Positions 35,240-48,871 of a DNA stretch of 64,000 nt are shown here, piece by piece. Position numbers and translations under genes: made by a program. Within the stretch, counting starts at the first letter, position 1, and each line of letters opens with the position of its first letter. The DNA comes from Acanthosoma haemorrhoidale (taxonomy: Eukaryota; Arthropoda; Insecta; Hemiptera; Acanthosomatidae): assembly GCA_930367205.1 (NCBI GenBank), contig OV884009.1, forward strand, positions 118,557,454 to 118,621,453, in the 5' to 3' direction. The notes beneath the pieces are model-generated. The model ran no database searches. It was not told the origin of the DNA and worked only from the letters and a program-made list of their open reading frames with translations.

Positions 35240-38196
35240 CTAAGCTTCTTAGTTGTTAGTGTTAGTTAATATATGCCCTGAATGGGTGTTGTGTCGACGG
35301 ACTAAGCTTGTTAGTTGTTATCGTTAGTTAATATATGGTCCGAATGAGTGTTGTCCCGACGGACTAAGCTTTTTAGTTGTTAGTGTTAGTTAATATTGCC
35401 CCGAATGGGTGTTGTCCCGACGGACTAAGCTTCTTAGTTGTTATTATTAGTTAATATATGGCGCGAATAAGTTTTTCCCTGACGGACTAAGCTTCTTAGT
35501 TGTTATTGTTAGTTAATATATGGCCCAAATGAGCGTTTTCCTGACGTACTAAGCTTCTTAGTTGTTAGTTTTAGTTAATATATGCCCCGAATGGGTGTTT
35601 CCCCGAAAGACTAAGCTTCTTAGTTGTTATTGCTAGTTAATATATGCCCCGAATGGGTGTTGTGTCGACGGACTAAGCTTGTTAGTTGTTATTGCTAGTT
35701 AATATATGGCGCGAATGAGTTTTTCCCCGACGGACTAAGCTTCTTAGTTGTTAGTTTTAGTTAATATATGCCCCGAATTGGTGTTTCCCCGACGTACTAA
35801 GCTTCTTAGTTGTTATCGCTAGTTAATATATGCCCCGAATGAGTGTTTCATCGACAGACCAAGCTTCTTAGTTGTTATTGTTAGTTAATATATGGCACGA
35901 ATGGGTGTTGTCCCGACGGACTAAGCTTCTTAGTTGATATTATTAGTTAATATATGGCGCGAATAAGTTTTTCCCTGACGGACTAAGCTTCTTAGTTGTT
36001 ATTGTTAGTTAATATATGGCCCAAATGAGCGTTTTCCTGACGTACTTAGCTTCTTAGTTGTTAGTTTTAGTTAATATATGCCCCGAATGGGTGTTTCCCC
36101 GAAAGACTAAGCTTCTTAGTTGTTAGTGTTAGTTAATATATGCCTCGAATGGGTGTTGTCCCGACGGACTAAGCTTCTTAGTTGTTAGTGTTAGTTAATA
36201 AATTCCCCGAATGGGTTTTGTCCCGACGGACTAAGCTTCTTAGTTGTTAGTGTTAGTTAATATAAGCCCCGAATGGGTGTTTCCCCGACAGAATAAGCTT
36301 CTTAGTTGTTATTGTTAGTTAATATATGGCCTAAATGAGCGTTTTCCTGACGGACTAAGCTTCTTATCGTTAGTTAATATATGGCCCGAATGGGTGTTGT
36401 CCCGACGGACTAAGCTTCTTAGTTGTTAGTGTTAGTTAATATATGCCCCGAATGGGTGTTGTCCCGACGGACTAAGCTTCTTAGTTGTTATTATTAGTTA
36501 ATATATGGCGCGAATAAGTTTTTCTTCGACGGACTAAGCTTCTTAGTTGTTATTGCTAGTTAATATATGGCCTAAATGAGCGTTTTCCTGACGGACTAAG
36601 CTTCTTATCGTTATTTAATATATGGCCCGAATGAGTGTTGTCCCGACGGACTAAGCTTTTTAGTTGTTAGTGTTAGTTAATATATGCCCCGAATGGGTGT
36701 TGTCCCGACGGACTAAGCTTCTTAGTTGTTATTATTAGTTAATATATGGCGCGAATAAGTTTTTCCCTGACGGACTAAGCTTCTTAGTTGTTATTGTTAG
36801 TTAATATATGGCCCAAATGAGCGTTTTCCTGACGTACTAAGATTCTTAGTTGTTAGTTTTAGTTAATATATGCCCCGAATGGGTGTTTCCCCGAAAGACT
36901 AAGCTTCTTAGTTGTTATTGTTAGTTAATATATGGCCCGAATGAGTGTTTCCCTTACGGACTAAGCTTCTTAGTTGTTATTGTTAGTTAATATATGGCCC
37001 GAATGAGTGTTTCCCCAACGGACTAAGCTTCTTAGTTGTTATTGTTAGTTAATATATGGCCCGAATGAGTGTTTCCCCGAAAGACTAAGCTTCTTAGTTG
37101 TTAGTGTTAGTTAATATATGCCCCGAATGGGTGTTGTGTCGACGGACTAAGCTTGTTAGTTGTTATTGCTAGTTAATATATGGCGCGAATGAGTTTTTCC
37201 CCGACGGACTAAGCTTCTTAGTTGTTAGTTTTAGTTAATATATGCCCCGAATAGGTGTTTCCCCGACGTACTAAGCTTCTTAGTTGTTATTGCTAGTTAA
37301 TATATGCCCCGAATGAGTGTTGTCCCGACGGACTAAGCTTCTTAGTTGTTAGTGTTAGTTAATATATGCCCCGAATGGGTGTTGTCCCGACGGACTAAGC
37401 TTCTTAGTTGTTAGTGTTAGTTAATATATGCCCCGAATGGGTGTTGTCCCGACAGACTAAGCTTCTTAGTTGTTATTGTTAGTTAATATATGGCCCGAAT
37501 GAGTTTTTTAATGCTTAGTATCTAGAGGGCGTCTTGGGAGTTAGTAAAAATGAGAAAGGAGAGGTGATGTTAGTTGAGGGGATAAACAAGAGGTGCGCTA
37601 GGTCACCAGAGCGGGAGCCAGATATATCCCCTTGCCATACTCTGGCACACTATCGCTCTTTTAGTTTTAGTTAGCATATGCCCCGAATGGGTGTTTCCCC
37701 GACAGACTAAGCTTCTTAGTTGTTATTGCTAGTTAATATATGCCCCGAATGAGTGTTGTCCCGACGTACTAAGCTTCTTAGTTGTTAGTGTTAGTTAATA
37801 TATGCCCCGAATGGGTGTTGTGTCGACGGACTAAGCTTGTTAGTTATTATTGCTAGTTAATATATGGCGCGAATGAGTTTTTCCCCGACGGACTAAGCTT
37901 CTTAGTTGTTAGTTTTAGTTAATATATGCCCCGAATAGGTGTTTCCCCGACGTACTAAGCTTCTTAGTTGTTATTGCTAGTTAATATATGCCCCGAATGA
38001 GTGTTTCCCCGACAGACCAAGGTTCTTAGTTGTTATTGTTAGTTAATATATGGCACGAATGGGTGTTGTCCCGACGGACTAAGCTTCTTAGTTGATATTA
38101 TTAGTTAATATATGGCGCGAATAAGTTTTTCCCTGACGGACTAAGCTTCATAGATGTTATTGTTAGTTAATATATGGCCCAAATGAGCGTTTTCCT
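35240..38196 (+). repeat. 3,204-bp higher-order repeat, first copy
   Basis: This block matches 38,444-41,400 at offset 3,204. Anchors are the rare GCCCTGAATGGG (35,278/38,482), the cassette (37,510/40,714) and the rare AAGCTTCATAG (38,150/41,354). The period equals 44 x 62 + 3 x 55 + 61 + 250. The copies are separated by about 250 bp that duplicate other monomers. The left copy has a private TAGATGTTATTG where the right has TAGTTGTTATTG. Confidence 0.82.
37510..37660 (+). repeat. 151-bp cassette 17
   Basis: State G67, G104, C149. Cassette of the first 3,204-bp repeat. Its right context (CCCGACGTAC, GTGTCGACGG, GTTAGTTATTATTGC) is the majority context of the right half. Confidence 0.92.
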
Positions 38197-38443
38197 GACG
38201 GACTAAGCTTCTTATCGTTAGTTAATATATGGCCCGAATGAGTGTTGTCCCGACGGACTAAGCTTCTTAGTTGTTAGTGTTAGTTAATATATGCCCCGAA
38301 TGGGTGTTGTCCCGACGGACTAAGCTTCTTAGTTGTTATTATTAGTTAATATATGGCGCGAATAAGTTTTTCTTCGACGGACTAAGCTTCTTAGTTGTTA
38401 TTGCTAGTTAATATATGGCCTAAATGAGCGTTTTCCTGACGTA

Positions 38444-41400
38444 CTAAGCTTCTTAGTTGTTAGTGTTAGTTAATATATGCCCTGAATGGGTGTTGTGTCG
38501 ACGGACTAAGCTTGTTAGTTGTTATCGTTAGTTAATATATGGTCCGAATGAGTGTTGTCCCGACGGACTAAGCTTTTTAGTTGTTAGTGTTAGTTAATAT
38601 TGCCCCGAATGGGTGTTGTCCCGACGGACTAAGCTTCTTAGTTGTTATTATTAGTTAATATATGGCGCGAATAAGTTTTTCCCTGACGGACTAAGCTTCT
38701 TAGTTGTTATTGTTAGTTAATATATGGCCCAAATGAGCGTTTTCCTGACGTACTAAGCTTCTTAGTTGTTAGTTTTAGTTAATATATGCCCCGAATGGGT
38801 GTTTCCCCGAAAGACTAAGCTTCTTAGTTGTTATTGCTAGTTAATATATGCCCCGAATGGGTGTTGTGTCGACGGACTAAGCTTGTTAGTTGTTATTGCT
38901 AGTTAATATATGGCGCGAATGAGTTTTTCCCCGACGGACTAAGCTTCTTAGTTGTTAGTTTTAGTTAATATATGCCCCGAATAGGTGTTTCCCCGACGTA
39001 CTAAGCTTCTTAGTTGTTATCGCTAGTTAATATATGCCCCGAATGAGTGTTTCATCGACAGACCAAGCTTCTTAGTTGTTATTGTTAGTTAATATATGGC
39101 ACGAATGGGTGTTGTCCCGACGGACTAAGCTTCTTAGTTGATATTATTAGTTAATATATGGCGCGAATAAGTTTTTCCCTGACGGACTAAGCTTCTTAGT
39201 TGTTATTGTTAGTTAATATATGGCCCAAATGATTGTTTTCCTGACGTACTTAGCTTCTTAGTTGTTAGTTTTAGTTAATATATGCCCCGAATGGGTGTTT
39301 CCCCGAAAGACTAAGCTTCTTAGTTGTTATTGCTAGTTAATATATGCCTCGAATGGGTGTTGTCCCGACGGACTAAGCTTCTTAGTTGTTAGTGTTAGTT
39401 AATAAATTCCCCGAATGGGTTTTGTCCCGACGGACTAAGCTTCTTAGTTGTTAGTGTTAGTTAATATAAGCCCCAAATGGGTGTTGTCCCGACAGAATAA
39501 GCTTCTTAGTTGTTATTGTTAGTTAATATATGGCCCAAATGAGCGTTTTCCTGACGGACTAAGCTTCTTATCGTTAGTTAATATATGGCCCGAATGAGTG
39601 TTGTCCCGACGGACTAAGCTTCTTAGTTGTTAGTGTTAGTTAATATATGCCCCGAATGGGTGTTGTCCCGACGGACTAAGCTTCTTAGTTGTTATTATTA
39701 GTTAATATATGGCGCGAATAAGTTTTTCTTCGACGGACTAAGCTTCTTAGTTGTTATTGCTAGTTAATATATGGCCTAAATGAGCGTTTTCCTGACGGAC
39801 TAAGCTTCTTATCGTTATTTAATATATGGCCCGAATGAGTGTTGTCCCGACGGACTAAGCTTTTTAGTTGTTAGTGTTAGTTAATATATGCCCCGAATGG
39901 GTGTTGTCCCGACGGACTAAGCTTCTTAGTTGTTATTATTAGTTAATATATGGCGCGAATAAGTTTTTCCCTGACGGACTAAGCTTCTTAGTTGTTATTG
40001 TTAGTTAATATATGGCCCAAATGAGCGTTTTCCTGACGTACTAAGATTCTTAGTTGTTAGTTTTAGTTAATATATGCCCCGAATGGGTGTTTCCCCGAAA
40101 GACTAAGCTTCTTAGTTGTTATTGTTAGTTAATATATGGCCCGAATGAGTGTTTCCCTTACGGACTAAGCTTCTTAGTTGTTATTGTTAGTTAATATATG
40201 GCCCGAATGAGTGTTTCCCCAACGGACTAAGCTTCTTAGTTGTTATTGTTAGTTAATATATGGCCCGAATGAGTGTTTCCCCGAAAGACTAAGCTTCTTA
40301 GTTGTTAGTGTTAGTTAATATATGCCCCGAATGGGTGTTGTGTCGACGGACTAAGCTTGTTAGTTGTTATTGCTAGTTAATATATGGCGCGAATGAGTTT
40401 TTCCCCGACGGACTAAGCTTCTTAGTTGTTAGTTTTAGTTAATATATGCCCCGAATAGGTGTTTCCCCGACGTACTAAGCTTCTTAGTTGTTATTGCTAG
40501 TTAATATATGCCCCGAATGAGTGTTGTCCCGACGGACTAAGCTTCTTAGTTGTTAGTGTTAGTTAATATATGCCCCGAATGGGTGTTGTCCCGACGGACT
40601 AAGCTTCTTAGTTGTTAGTGTTAGTTAATATATGCCCCGAATGGGTGTTGTCCCGACAGACTAAGCTTCTTAGTTGTTATTGTTAGTTAATATATGGCCC
40701 GAATGAGTTTTTTAATGCTTAGTATCTAGAGGGCGTCTTGGGAGTTAGTAAAAATGAGAAAGGAGAGGTGATGTTAGTTGAGGGGATAAACAAGAGGTGC
40801 GCTAGGTCACCAGAGCGGGAGCCAGATATATCCCCTTGCCATACTCTGGCACACTATCGCTCTTTTAGTTTTAGTTAGCATATGCCCCGAATGGGTGTTT
40901 CCCCGACAGACTAAGCTTCTTAGTTGTTATTGCTAGTTAATATATGCCCCGAATGAGTGTTGTCCCGACGTACTAAGCTTCTTAGTTGTTAGTGTTAGTT
41001 AATATATGCCCCGAATGGGTGTTGTGTCGACGGACTAAGCTTGTTAGTTATTATTGCTAGTTAATATATGGCGCGAATGAGTTTTTCCCCGACGGACTAA
41101 GCTTCTTAGTTGTTAGTTTTAGTTAATATATGCCCCGAATAGGTGTTTCCCCGACGTACTAAGCTTCTTAGTTGTTATTGCTAGTTAATATATGCCCCGA
41201 ATGAGTGTTTCCCCGACAGACCAAGGTTCTTAGTTGTTATTGTTAGTTAATATATGGCACGAATGGGTGTTGTCCCGACGGACTAAGCTTCTTAGTTGAT
41301 ATTATTAGTTAATATATGGCGCGAATAAGTTTTTCCCTGACGGACTAAGCTTCATAGTTGTTATTGTTAGTTAATATATGGCCCAAATGAGCGTTTTCCT

Positions 41401-41840
41401 GACGTACTTAGCTTCTTAGTTGTTAGTTTTAGTTAATATATGCCCCGAATGGGTGTTTCCCCGAAAGACTAAGCTTCTTAGTTGTTATTGCTAGTTAATA
41501 TATGCCTCGAATGGGTGTTGTCCCGACGGACTAAGCTTCTTAGTTGTTAGTGTTAGTTAATAAATTCCCCGAATGGGTGTTGTCCCGACGGACTAAGCTT
41601 CTTAGTTGTTATTATTAGTTAATATATGGCGCGAATAAGTTTTTCTTCGACGGACTAAGCTTCTTAGTTGTTATTGCTAGTTAATATATGGCCCAAATGA
41701 GCGTTTTCCTGACGGACTAAGCTTCTTATCGTTAGTTAATATATGGTCCGAATGAGTGTTGTCCCGACGGACTAAGCTTTTTAGTTGTTAGTGTTAGTTA
41801 ATATTGCCCCGAATGGGTGTTGTCCCGACGGACTAAGCTT
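38444..41840 (+). repeat. 3.2-3.4 kb higher-order repeat, second copy
   Basis: This block is related to 35,240-38,196 (offset 3,204) and to 42,393-45,789 (offset 3,949, checked at the cassettes 40,714/44,663 and at the 55-bp monomer 41,727/45,676). It ends near 41,840, where TTAGTGTTAG replaces TTATTATTAG. Three successive relatives therefore make 35.2-45.8 kb the most regular part of the window at this scale. Confidence 0.8.
40714..40864 (+). repeat. 151-bp cassette 18
   Basis: State G67, G104, C149. Equivalent of cassette 17, 3,204 bp downstream. Confidence 0.92.
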
Positions 41841-42133
41841 CTTAGTTGTTAGTGTTAGTTAATATATGCCCCGAATGGGTGTTTCCCCGAAAGACTAAGC
41901 TTCTTAGTTGTTATTATTAGTTAATATATGGCGCGAATAAGTTTTTCCCTGACGGACGAAGCTTCTTAGTTGTTAGTGTTAGTTAATATATGCCCCGAAT
42001 GGGTGTTGTCCCGACGGACTAAGCTTCTTAGTTGTTAGTGTTAGTTAATATATGCCCCGAATGGGTGTTGTCCCGACAGACTAAGCTTCTTAGTTGTTAT
42101 TGTTAGTTAATATATGGCCCGAATGAGTTTTTT

Positions 42134-42284
42134 AATGCTTAGTATCTAGAGGGCGTCTTGGGAGTTAGTAAAAATGAGAAAGGAGAGGTGATGTTAGTTG
42201 AGGGGATAAACAAGAGGTGCGCTAGGTCACCAGAGCTGGAGCCAGATATATCCCCTTGCCATACTCTGGCACACTATCGCTCTT
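42134..42284 (+). repeat. 151-bp cassette 19
   Basis: State G67, T104, C149, a third-of-triplet type without the other two members. It is preceded by GACGGACGAAGC as in the triplets, so this is a triplet fragment joined to the 35-46 kb series. Confidence 0.92.
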
Positions 42285-42392
42285 TTAGTTTTAGTTAGCA
42301 TATGCCCCGAATGGGTGTTTCCCCGACAGACTAAGCTTCTTAGTTGTTATTGCTAGTTAATATATGCCCCAAATGAGTGTTGTCCCGACGTA

Positions 42393-45300
42393 CTAAGCTT
42401 CTTAGTTGTTAGTGTTAGTTAATATATGCCCCGAATGGGTGTTGTGTCGACGGACTAAGCTTGTTAGTTGTTATCGTTAGTTAATATATGGTCCGAATGA
42501 GTGTTGTCCCGACGGACTAAGCTTTTTAGTTGTTAGTGTTAGTTAATATTGCCCCGAATGGGTGTTGTCCCGACGGACTAAGCTTCTTAGTTGTTATTAT
42601 TAGTTAATATATGGCGCGAATAAGTTTTTCCCTGACGGACTAAGCTTCTTAGTTGTTATTGTTAGTTAATATATGGCCCAAATGAGCGTTTTCCTGACGT
42701 ACTAAGCTTCTTAGTTGTTAGTTTTAGTTAATATATGCCCCGAATGGGTGTTTCCCCGAAAGACTAAGCTTCTTAGTTGTTATTGCTAGTTAATATATGC
42801 CCCGAATGGGTGTTGTGTCGACGGACTAAGCTTGTTAGTTGTTATTGCTAGTTAATATATGGCGCGAATGAGTTTTTCCCCGACGGACTAAGCTTCTTAG
42901 TTGTTAGTTTTAGTTAATATATGCCCCGAATAGGTGTTTCCCCGACGTACTAAGCTTCTTAGTTGTTATCGCTAGTTAATATATGCCCCGAATGAGTGTT
43001 TCATCGACAGACCAAGCTTCTTAGTTGTTATTGTTAGTTAATATATGGCACGAATGGGTGTTGTCCCGACGGACTAAGCTTCTTAGTTGATATTATTAGT
43101 TAATATATGGCGCGAATAAGTTTTTCCCTGACGGACTAAGCTTCTTAGTTGTTATTGTTAGTTAATATATGGCCCAAATGAGCGTTTTCCTGACGTACTT
43201 AGCTTCTTAGTTGTTAGTTTTAGTTAATATATGCCCCGAATGGGTGTTTCCCCGAAAGACTAAGCTTCTTAGTTGTTATTGCTAGTTAATATATGCCTCG
43301 AATGGGTGTTGTCCCGACGGACTAAGCTTCTTAGTTGTTAGTGTTAGTTAATAAATTCCCCGAATGGGTTTTGTCCCGACGGACTAAGCTTCTTAGTTGT
43401 TAGTGTTAGTTAATATAAGCCCCAAATGGGTGTTGTCCCGACAGAATAAGCTTCTTAGTTGTTATTGTTAGTTAATATATGGCCCAAATGAGCGTTTTCC
43501 TGACGGACTAAGCTTCTTATCGTTAGTTAATATATGGCCCGAATGAGTGTTGTCCCGACGGACTAAGCTTCTTAGTTGTTAGTGTTAGTTAATATATGCC
43601 CCGAATGGGTGTTGTCCCGACGGACTAAGCTTCTTAGTTGTTATTATTAGTTAATATATGGCGCGAATAAGTTTTTCTTCGACGGACTAAGCTTCTTAGT
43701 TGTTATTGCTAGTTAATATATGGCCTAAATGAGCGTTTTCCTGACGGACTAAGCTTCTTATCGTTATTTAATATATGGCCCGAATGAGTGTTGTCCCGAC
43801 GGACTAAGCTTTTTAGTTGTTAGTGTTAGTTAATATATGCCCCGAATGGGTGTTGTCCCGACGGACTAAGCTTCTTAGTTGTTATTATTAGTTAATATAT
43901 GGTGCGAATAAGTTTTTCCCTGACGGACTAAGCTTCTTAGTTGTTATTGTTAGTTAATATATGGCCCAAATGAGCGTTTTCCTGACGTACTAAGCTTCTT
44001 AGTTGTTAGTTTTAGTTAATATATGCCCCGAATGGGTGTTTCCCCGAAAGACTAAGCTTCTTAGTTGTTATTGTTAGTTAATATATGGCCCGAATGAGTG
44101 TTTCCCTTACGGACTAAGCTTCTTAGTTGTTATTGTTAGTTAATATATGGCCCGAATGAGTGTTTCCCCAACGGACTAAGCTTCTTAGTTGTTATTGTTA
44201 GTTAATATATGGCCCGAATGAGTGTTTCCCCGAAAGACTAAGCTTCTTAGTTGTTAGTGTTAGTTAATATATGCCCCGAATGGGTGTTGTGTCGACGGAC
44301 TAAGCTTGTTAGTTGTTATTGCTAGTTAATATATGGCGCGAATGAGTTTTTCCCCGACGGACTAAGCTTCTTAGTTGTTAGTTTTAGTTAATATATGCCC
44401 CGAATAGGTGTTTCCCCGACGTACTAAGCTTCTTAGTTGTTATTGCTAGTTAATATATGCCCCGAATGAGTGTTGTCCCGACGGACTAAGCTTCTTAGTT
44501 GTTAGTGTTAGTTAATATATGCCCCGAATGGGTGTTGTCCCGACGGACTAAGCTTCTTAGTTGTTAGTGTTAGTTAATATATGCCCCGAATGGGTGTTGT
44601 CCCGACAGACTAAGCTTCTTAGTTGTTATTGTTAGTTAATATATGGCCCGAATGAGTTTTTTAATGCTTAGTATCTAGAGGGCGTCTTGGGAGTTAGTAA
44701 AAATGAGAAAGGAGAGGTGATGTTAGTTGAGGGGATAAACAAGAGGTGCGCTAGGTCACCAGAGCGGGAGCCAGATATATCCCCTTGCCATACTCTGGCA
44801 CACTATCGCTCTTTTAGTTTTAGTTAGCATATGCCCCGAATGGGTGTTTCCCCGACAGACTAAGCTTCTTAGTTGTTATTGCTAGTTAATATATGCCCCG
44901 AATGAGTGTTGTCCCGACGTACTAAGCTTCTTAGTTGTTAGTGTTAGTTAATATATGCCCCGAATGGGTGTTGTGTCGACGGACTAAGCTTGTTAGTTAT
45001 TATTGCTAGTTAATATATGGCGCGAATGAGTTTTTCCCCGACGGACTAAGCTTCTTAGTTGTTAGTTTTAGTTAATATATGCCCCAAATAGGTGTTTCCC
45101 CGACGTACTAAGCTTCTTAGTTGTTATTGCTAGTTAATATATGCCCCGAATGAGTGTTTCCCCGACAGACCAAGGTTCTTAGTTGTTATTGTTAGTTAAT
45201 ATATGGCACGAATGGGTGTTGTCCCGACGGACTAAGCTTCTTAGTTGATATTATTAGTTAATATATGGCGCGAATAAGTTTTTCCCTGACGGACTAAGCT

Positions 45301-45789
45301 TCATAGTTGTTATTGTTAGTTAATATATGGCCCAAATGAGCGTTTTCCTGACGTACTTAGCTTCTTAGTTGTTAGTTTTAGTTAATATATGCCCCGAATG
45401 GGTGTTTCCCCGAAAGACTAAGCTTCTTAGTTGTTATTGCTAGTTAATATATGCCTCGAATGGGTGTTGTCCCGACGGACTAAGCTTCTTAGTTGTTAGT
45501 GTTAGTTAATAAATTCCCCGAATGGGTGTTGTCCCGACGGACTAAGCTTCTTAGTTGTTATTATTAGTTAATATATGGCGCGAATAAGTTTTTCTTCGAC
45601 GGACTAAGCTTCTTAGTTGTTATTGCTAGTTAATATATGGCCCAAATGAGCGTTTTCCTGACGGACTAAGCTTCTTATCGTTAGTTAATATATGGTCCGA
45701 ATGAGTGTTGTCCCGACGGACTAAGCTTTTTAGTTGTTAGTGTTAGTTAATATTGCCCCGAATGGGTGTTGTCCCGACGGACTAAGCTT
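42393..45789 (+). repeat. 3.2-3.4 kb higher-order repeat, third copy
   Basis: Third member of the 35-46 kb series, at offset 3,949 from the second. It carries the same order of markers: GTGTCGACGG, TATCG full-length monomer, AATATTGCC, TTTCATCGAC, GGCACG, GTTGATATTATT, AATAAATTC, TTCTTCGAC, TATCGTTATTT, CCCTTACGG, CCCAACGG, cassette, AAGCTTCATAG. A private ATGGTGCGAATAAG lies near 43,900 and CCCCAAATAGG near 45,084. Confidence 0.78.
44663..44813 (+). repeat. 151-bp cassette 20
   Basis: State G67, G104, C149. Equivalent of cassette 18 at offset 3,949. Confidence 0.92.
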
Positions 45790-48720
45790 CTTAGTTGTTA
45801 TTATTAGTTAATATATGGCGCGAATAAGTTTTTCCCTGACGGACTAAGCTTCTTAGTTGTTATTGTTAGTTAATATATGGCCCAAATGAGCGTTTTCCTG
45901 ACGTACTAAGCTTCTTAGTTGTTAGTTTTAGTTAATATATGCCCCGAATGGGTGTTTCCCCGAAAGACTAAGCTTCTTAGTTGTTATTGCTAGTTAATAT
46001 ATGCCTCGAATGGGTGTTGTCCCGACGGACTAAGCTTCTTAGTTGTTATTGCTAGTTAATATATGGCGCGAATGGGTGTTGTCCCGACGGACTAAGCTTC
46101 TTAGTTGTTAGTGTTAGTTAATATATGCCCCGAATGGGTGTTGTCCCGACAGACTAAGCTTCTTAGTTGTTATTGTTAGTTAATATATGGCCCAAATGAG
46201 CGTTTTCCTGACGGACTAAGCTTCTTATCTTTAGGTAATATATGGCCCAAATGAGTGTTGTCCCGACGGACTAAGCTTCTTAGTTGTTAGTGTTAGTTAA
46301 TATATGCCCCGAATGGGTGTTGTCCTGACGGACTAAGCTTCTTAGTTGTTATTATTAGTTAATATATGGCGCGAATAAGTTTTTCCCCGACGGACTAAGC
46401 TTCTTAGTTGTTATTGTTAGTTAATATATGGCCCAAATGAGCGTTTTCCTGACGTACTAAGCTTCTTAGTTGTTATTGTTAGTTAATATATGGCTCGAAT
46501 GAGTTTTTCCCCGACGGACTAAGCTTCTTAGTTGTTATTGTTAGTTAATATATGGCCCGAATGAGTGTTTCCCCGACGAACTAAGCTTCTTAGTTGTTAT
46601 TGTTAGTTAATATATGGCCCGAATGAGTGTTTCCCCAACGGACTAAGCTTCTTAGTTGTTATTGTTAGTTAATATATGGCCCGAATGAGTGTTTCCCCGA
46701 AAGACTAAGCTTCTTAGTTGTTATTGCTAGTTAATATATGCCCCGAATGAGTGTTTCCCCGACAGACCAAGCTTCTTAGTTGTTATTGTTAGTTAATATA
46801 TGGCACGAATGGGTGTTGTCCCGACGGACTAAGCTTCTTAGTTGATATTATTAGTTAATATATGGCGCGAATAAGTTTTTCCCTGACGGACTAAGCTTCT
46901 TAGTTGTTATTGTTAGTTAATATATAGCCCAAATGAGCGTTTTCCTGACGTACTTAGCTTCTTAGTTGTTAGTTTTAGTTAATATATGCCCCGAATGGGT
47001 GTTTCCCCGAAAGACTAAGCTTCTTAGTTGTTATTGCTAGTTAATATATGCCTCGAATGGGTGTTGTCCCGACGGACTAAGCTTCTTAGTTGTTAGTGTT
47101 AGTTAATAAATTCCCCGAATGGGTGTTGTCCCGACGGACTAAGCTTCTTAGTTGTTAGTGTTAGTTAATATAAGCCCCAAATGGGTGTTGTCCCGACAGA
47201 ATAAGCTTCTTAGTTGTTATTGTTAGTTAATATATGGCCCAAATGAGCGTTTTCCTGACGGACTAAGCTTCTTATCGTTAGTTAATATTTGGCCCGAATG
47301 AGTGTTGTCCCGACGGACTAAGATTCTTAGTTGTTAGTGTTAGTTAATATATGCCCCGAATGGGTGTTGTCCCGACGGACTAAGCTTCTTAGTTGTTATT
47401 ATTAGTTAATATATGGCGCGAATAAGTTTTTCTTCGACGGACTAAGCTTCTTAGTTGTTATTGCTAGTTAATATATGGCCCAAATGAGCGTTTTCCTGAC
47501 AGACTAAGCTTCTTATCGTTAGTTAATATATGGCCCGAATGAGTGTTGTCCCGACGGACTAGGCTTTTTAGTTGTTAGTGTTAGTTAATATATGCCCCGA
47601 ATGGGTGTTGTCCCGACGGACTAAGCTTCTTAGTTGTTATTATTAGTTAATATATGGCGCGAATAAGTTTTTCCCTGACGGACTAAGCTTCTTAGTTGTT
47701 ATTGTTAGTTAATATATGGCCCAAATGAGCGTTTTCCTGACGTACTAAGCTTCTTAGTTGTTAGTTTTAGTTAATATATGCCCCGAATGGGTGTTTCCCC
47801 GAAGGACTAAGCTTCTTAGTTGTTAGTGTTAGTTAATAAATTCCCCGAATGGGTTTTGTCCCGACGGACTAAGCTTCTTAGTTGTTAGTGTTAGTTAATA
47901 TAAGCCCCAAATGGGTGTTGTCCCGACAGAATAAGCTTCTTAGTTGTTATTGTTAGTTAATATATGGCCCAAATGAGCGTTTTCCTGACGGACTAAGCTT
48001 CTTATCGTTAGTTAATATATGGCCCGAATGAGTGTTGTCCCGACGGACTAAGCTTCTTAGTTGTTAGTGTTAGTTAATATATGCCCCGAATGGGTGTTGT
48101 CCCGACGGACTAAGCTTCTTAGTTGTTATTATTAGTTAATATATGGCGCGAATAAGTTTTTCCCTGACGGACTAAGCTTCTTAGTTGTTATTGTTAGTTA
48201 ATATATGGCCCAAATGAGCGTTTTCCTGACGTACTAAGCTTCTTAGTTGTTAGTTTTAGTTAATATATGCCCCGAATGGGTGTTTCCACGAAAGACTAAG
48301 CTTCTTAGTTGTTATTGTTAGTTAATATATGGCCCGAATGAGTTTTTCCCTTACGGACTAAGCTTCTTAGTTGTTATTGTTAGTTAATATATGGCCCGAA
48401 TGAGTGTTTCCCCAACGGACTAAGCTTCTTAGTTGTTATTGTTAGTTAATATATGGCCCGAATGAGTGTTTCCCCGAAAGACTAAGCTTCTTAGTTGTTA
48501 GTGTTAGTTAATATATGCCCCGAATGGGTGTTGTGTCGACGGACTAAGCTTGTTAGTTGTTATTGCTAGTTAATATATGGCGCGAATGAGTTTTTCCCCG
48601 ACGGACTAAGCTTCTTAGTTGTTAGTGTTAGTTAATATATGCCCCGAATGGGTGTTGTCCCGACAGACTAAGCTTCTTAGTTGTTATTGTTAGTTAATAT
48701 ATGGCCCGAATGAGTTTTTT

Positions 48721-48871
48721 AATGCTTAGTATCTAGAGGGCGTCTTGGGAGTTAGTAAAAATGAGAAAGGAGAGGTGATGTTAGTTGAGGGGATAAACAA
48801 GAGGTGCGCTAGGTCACCAGAGCGGGAGCCAGATATATCCCCTTGCCATACTCTGGCACACTATCGCTCTT
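48721..48871 (+). repeat. 151-bp cassette 21, with altered right flank
   Basis: State G67, G104, C149. Unlike all other copies, the right flank reads TTAGTTTTAGTTAATATATG rather than TTAGTTTTAGTTAGCATATG, so the NdeI site (CATATG) is lost. The next monomer is directly the GTGTCGACGG type. The unit is still 250 bp, so a crossover in register within the shared TTAGTTTTAGTTA explains it. Confidence 0.92.
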
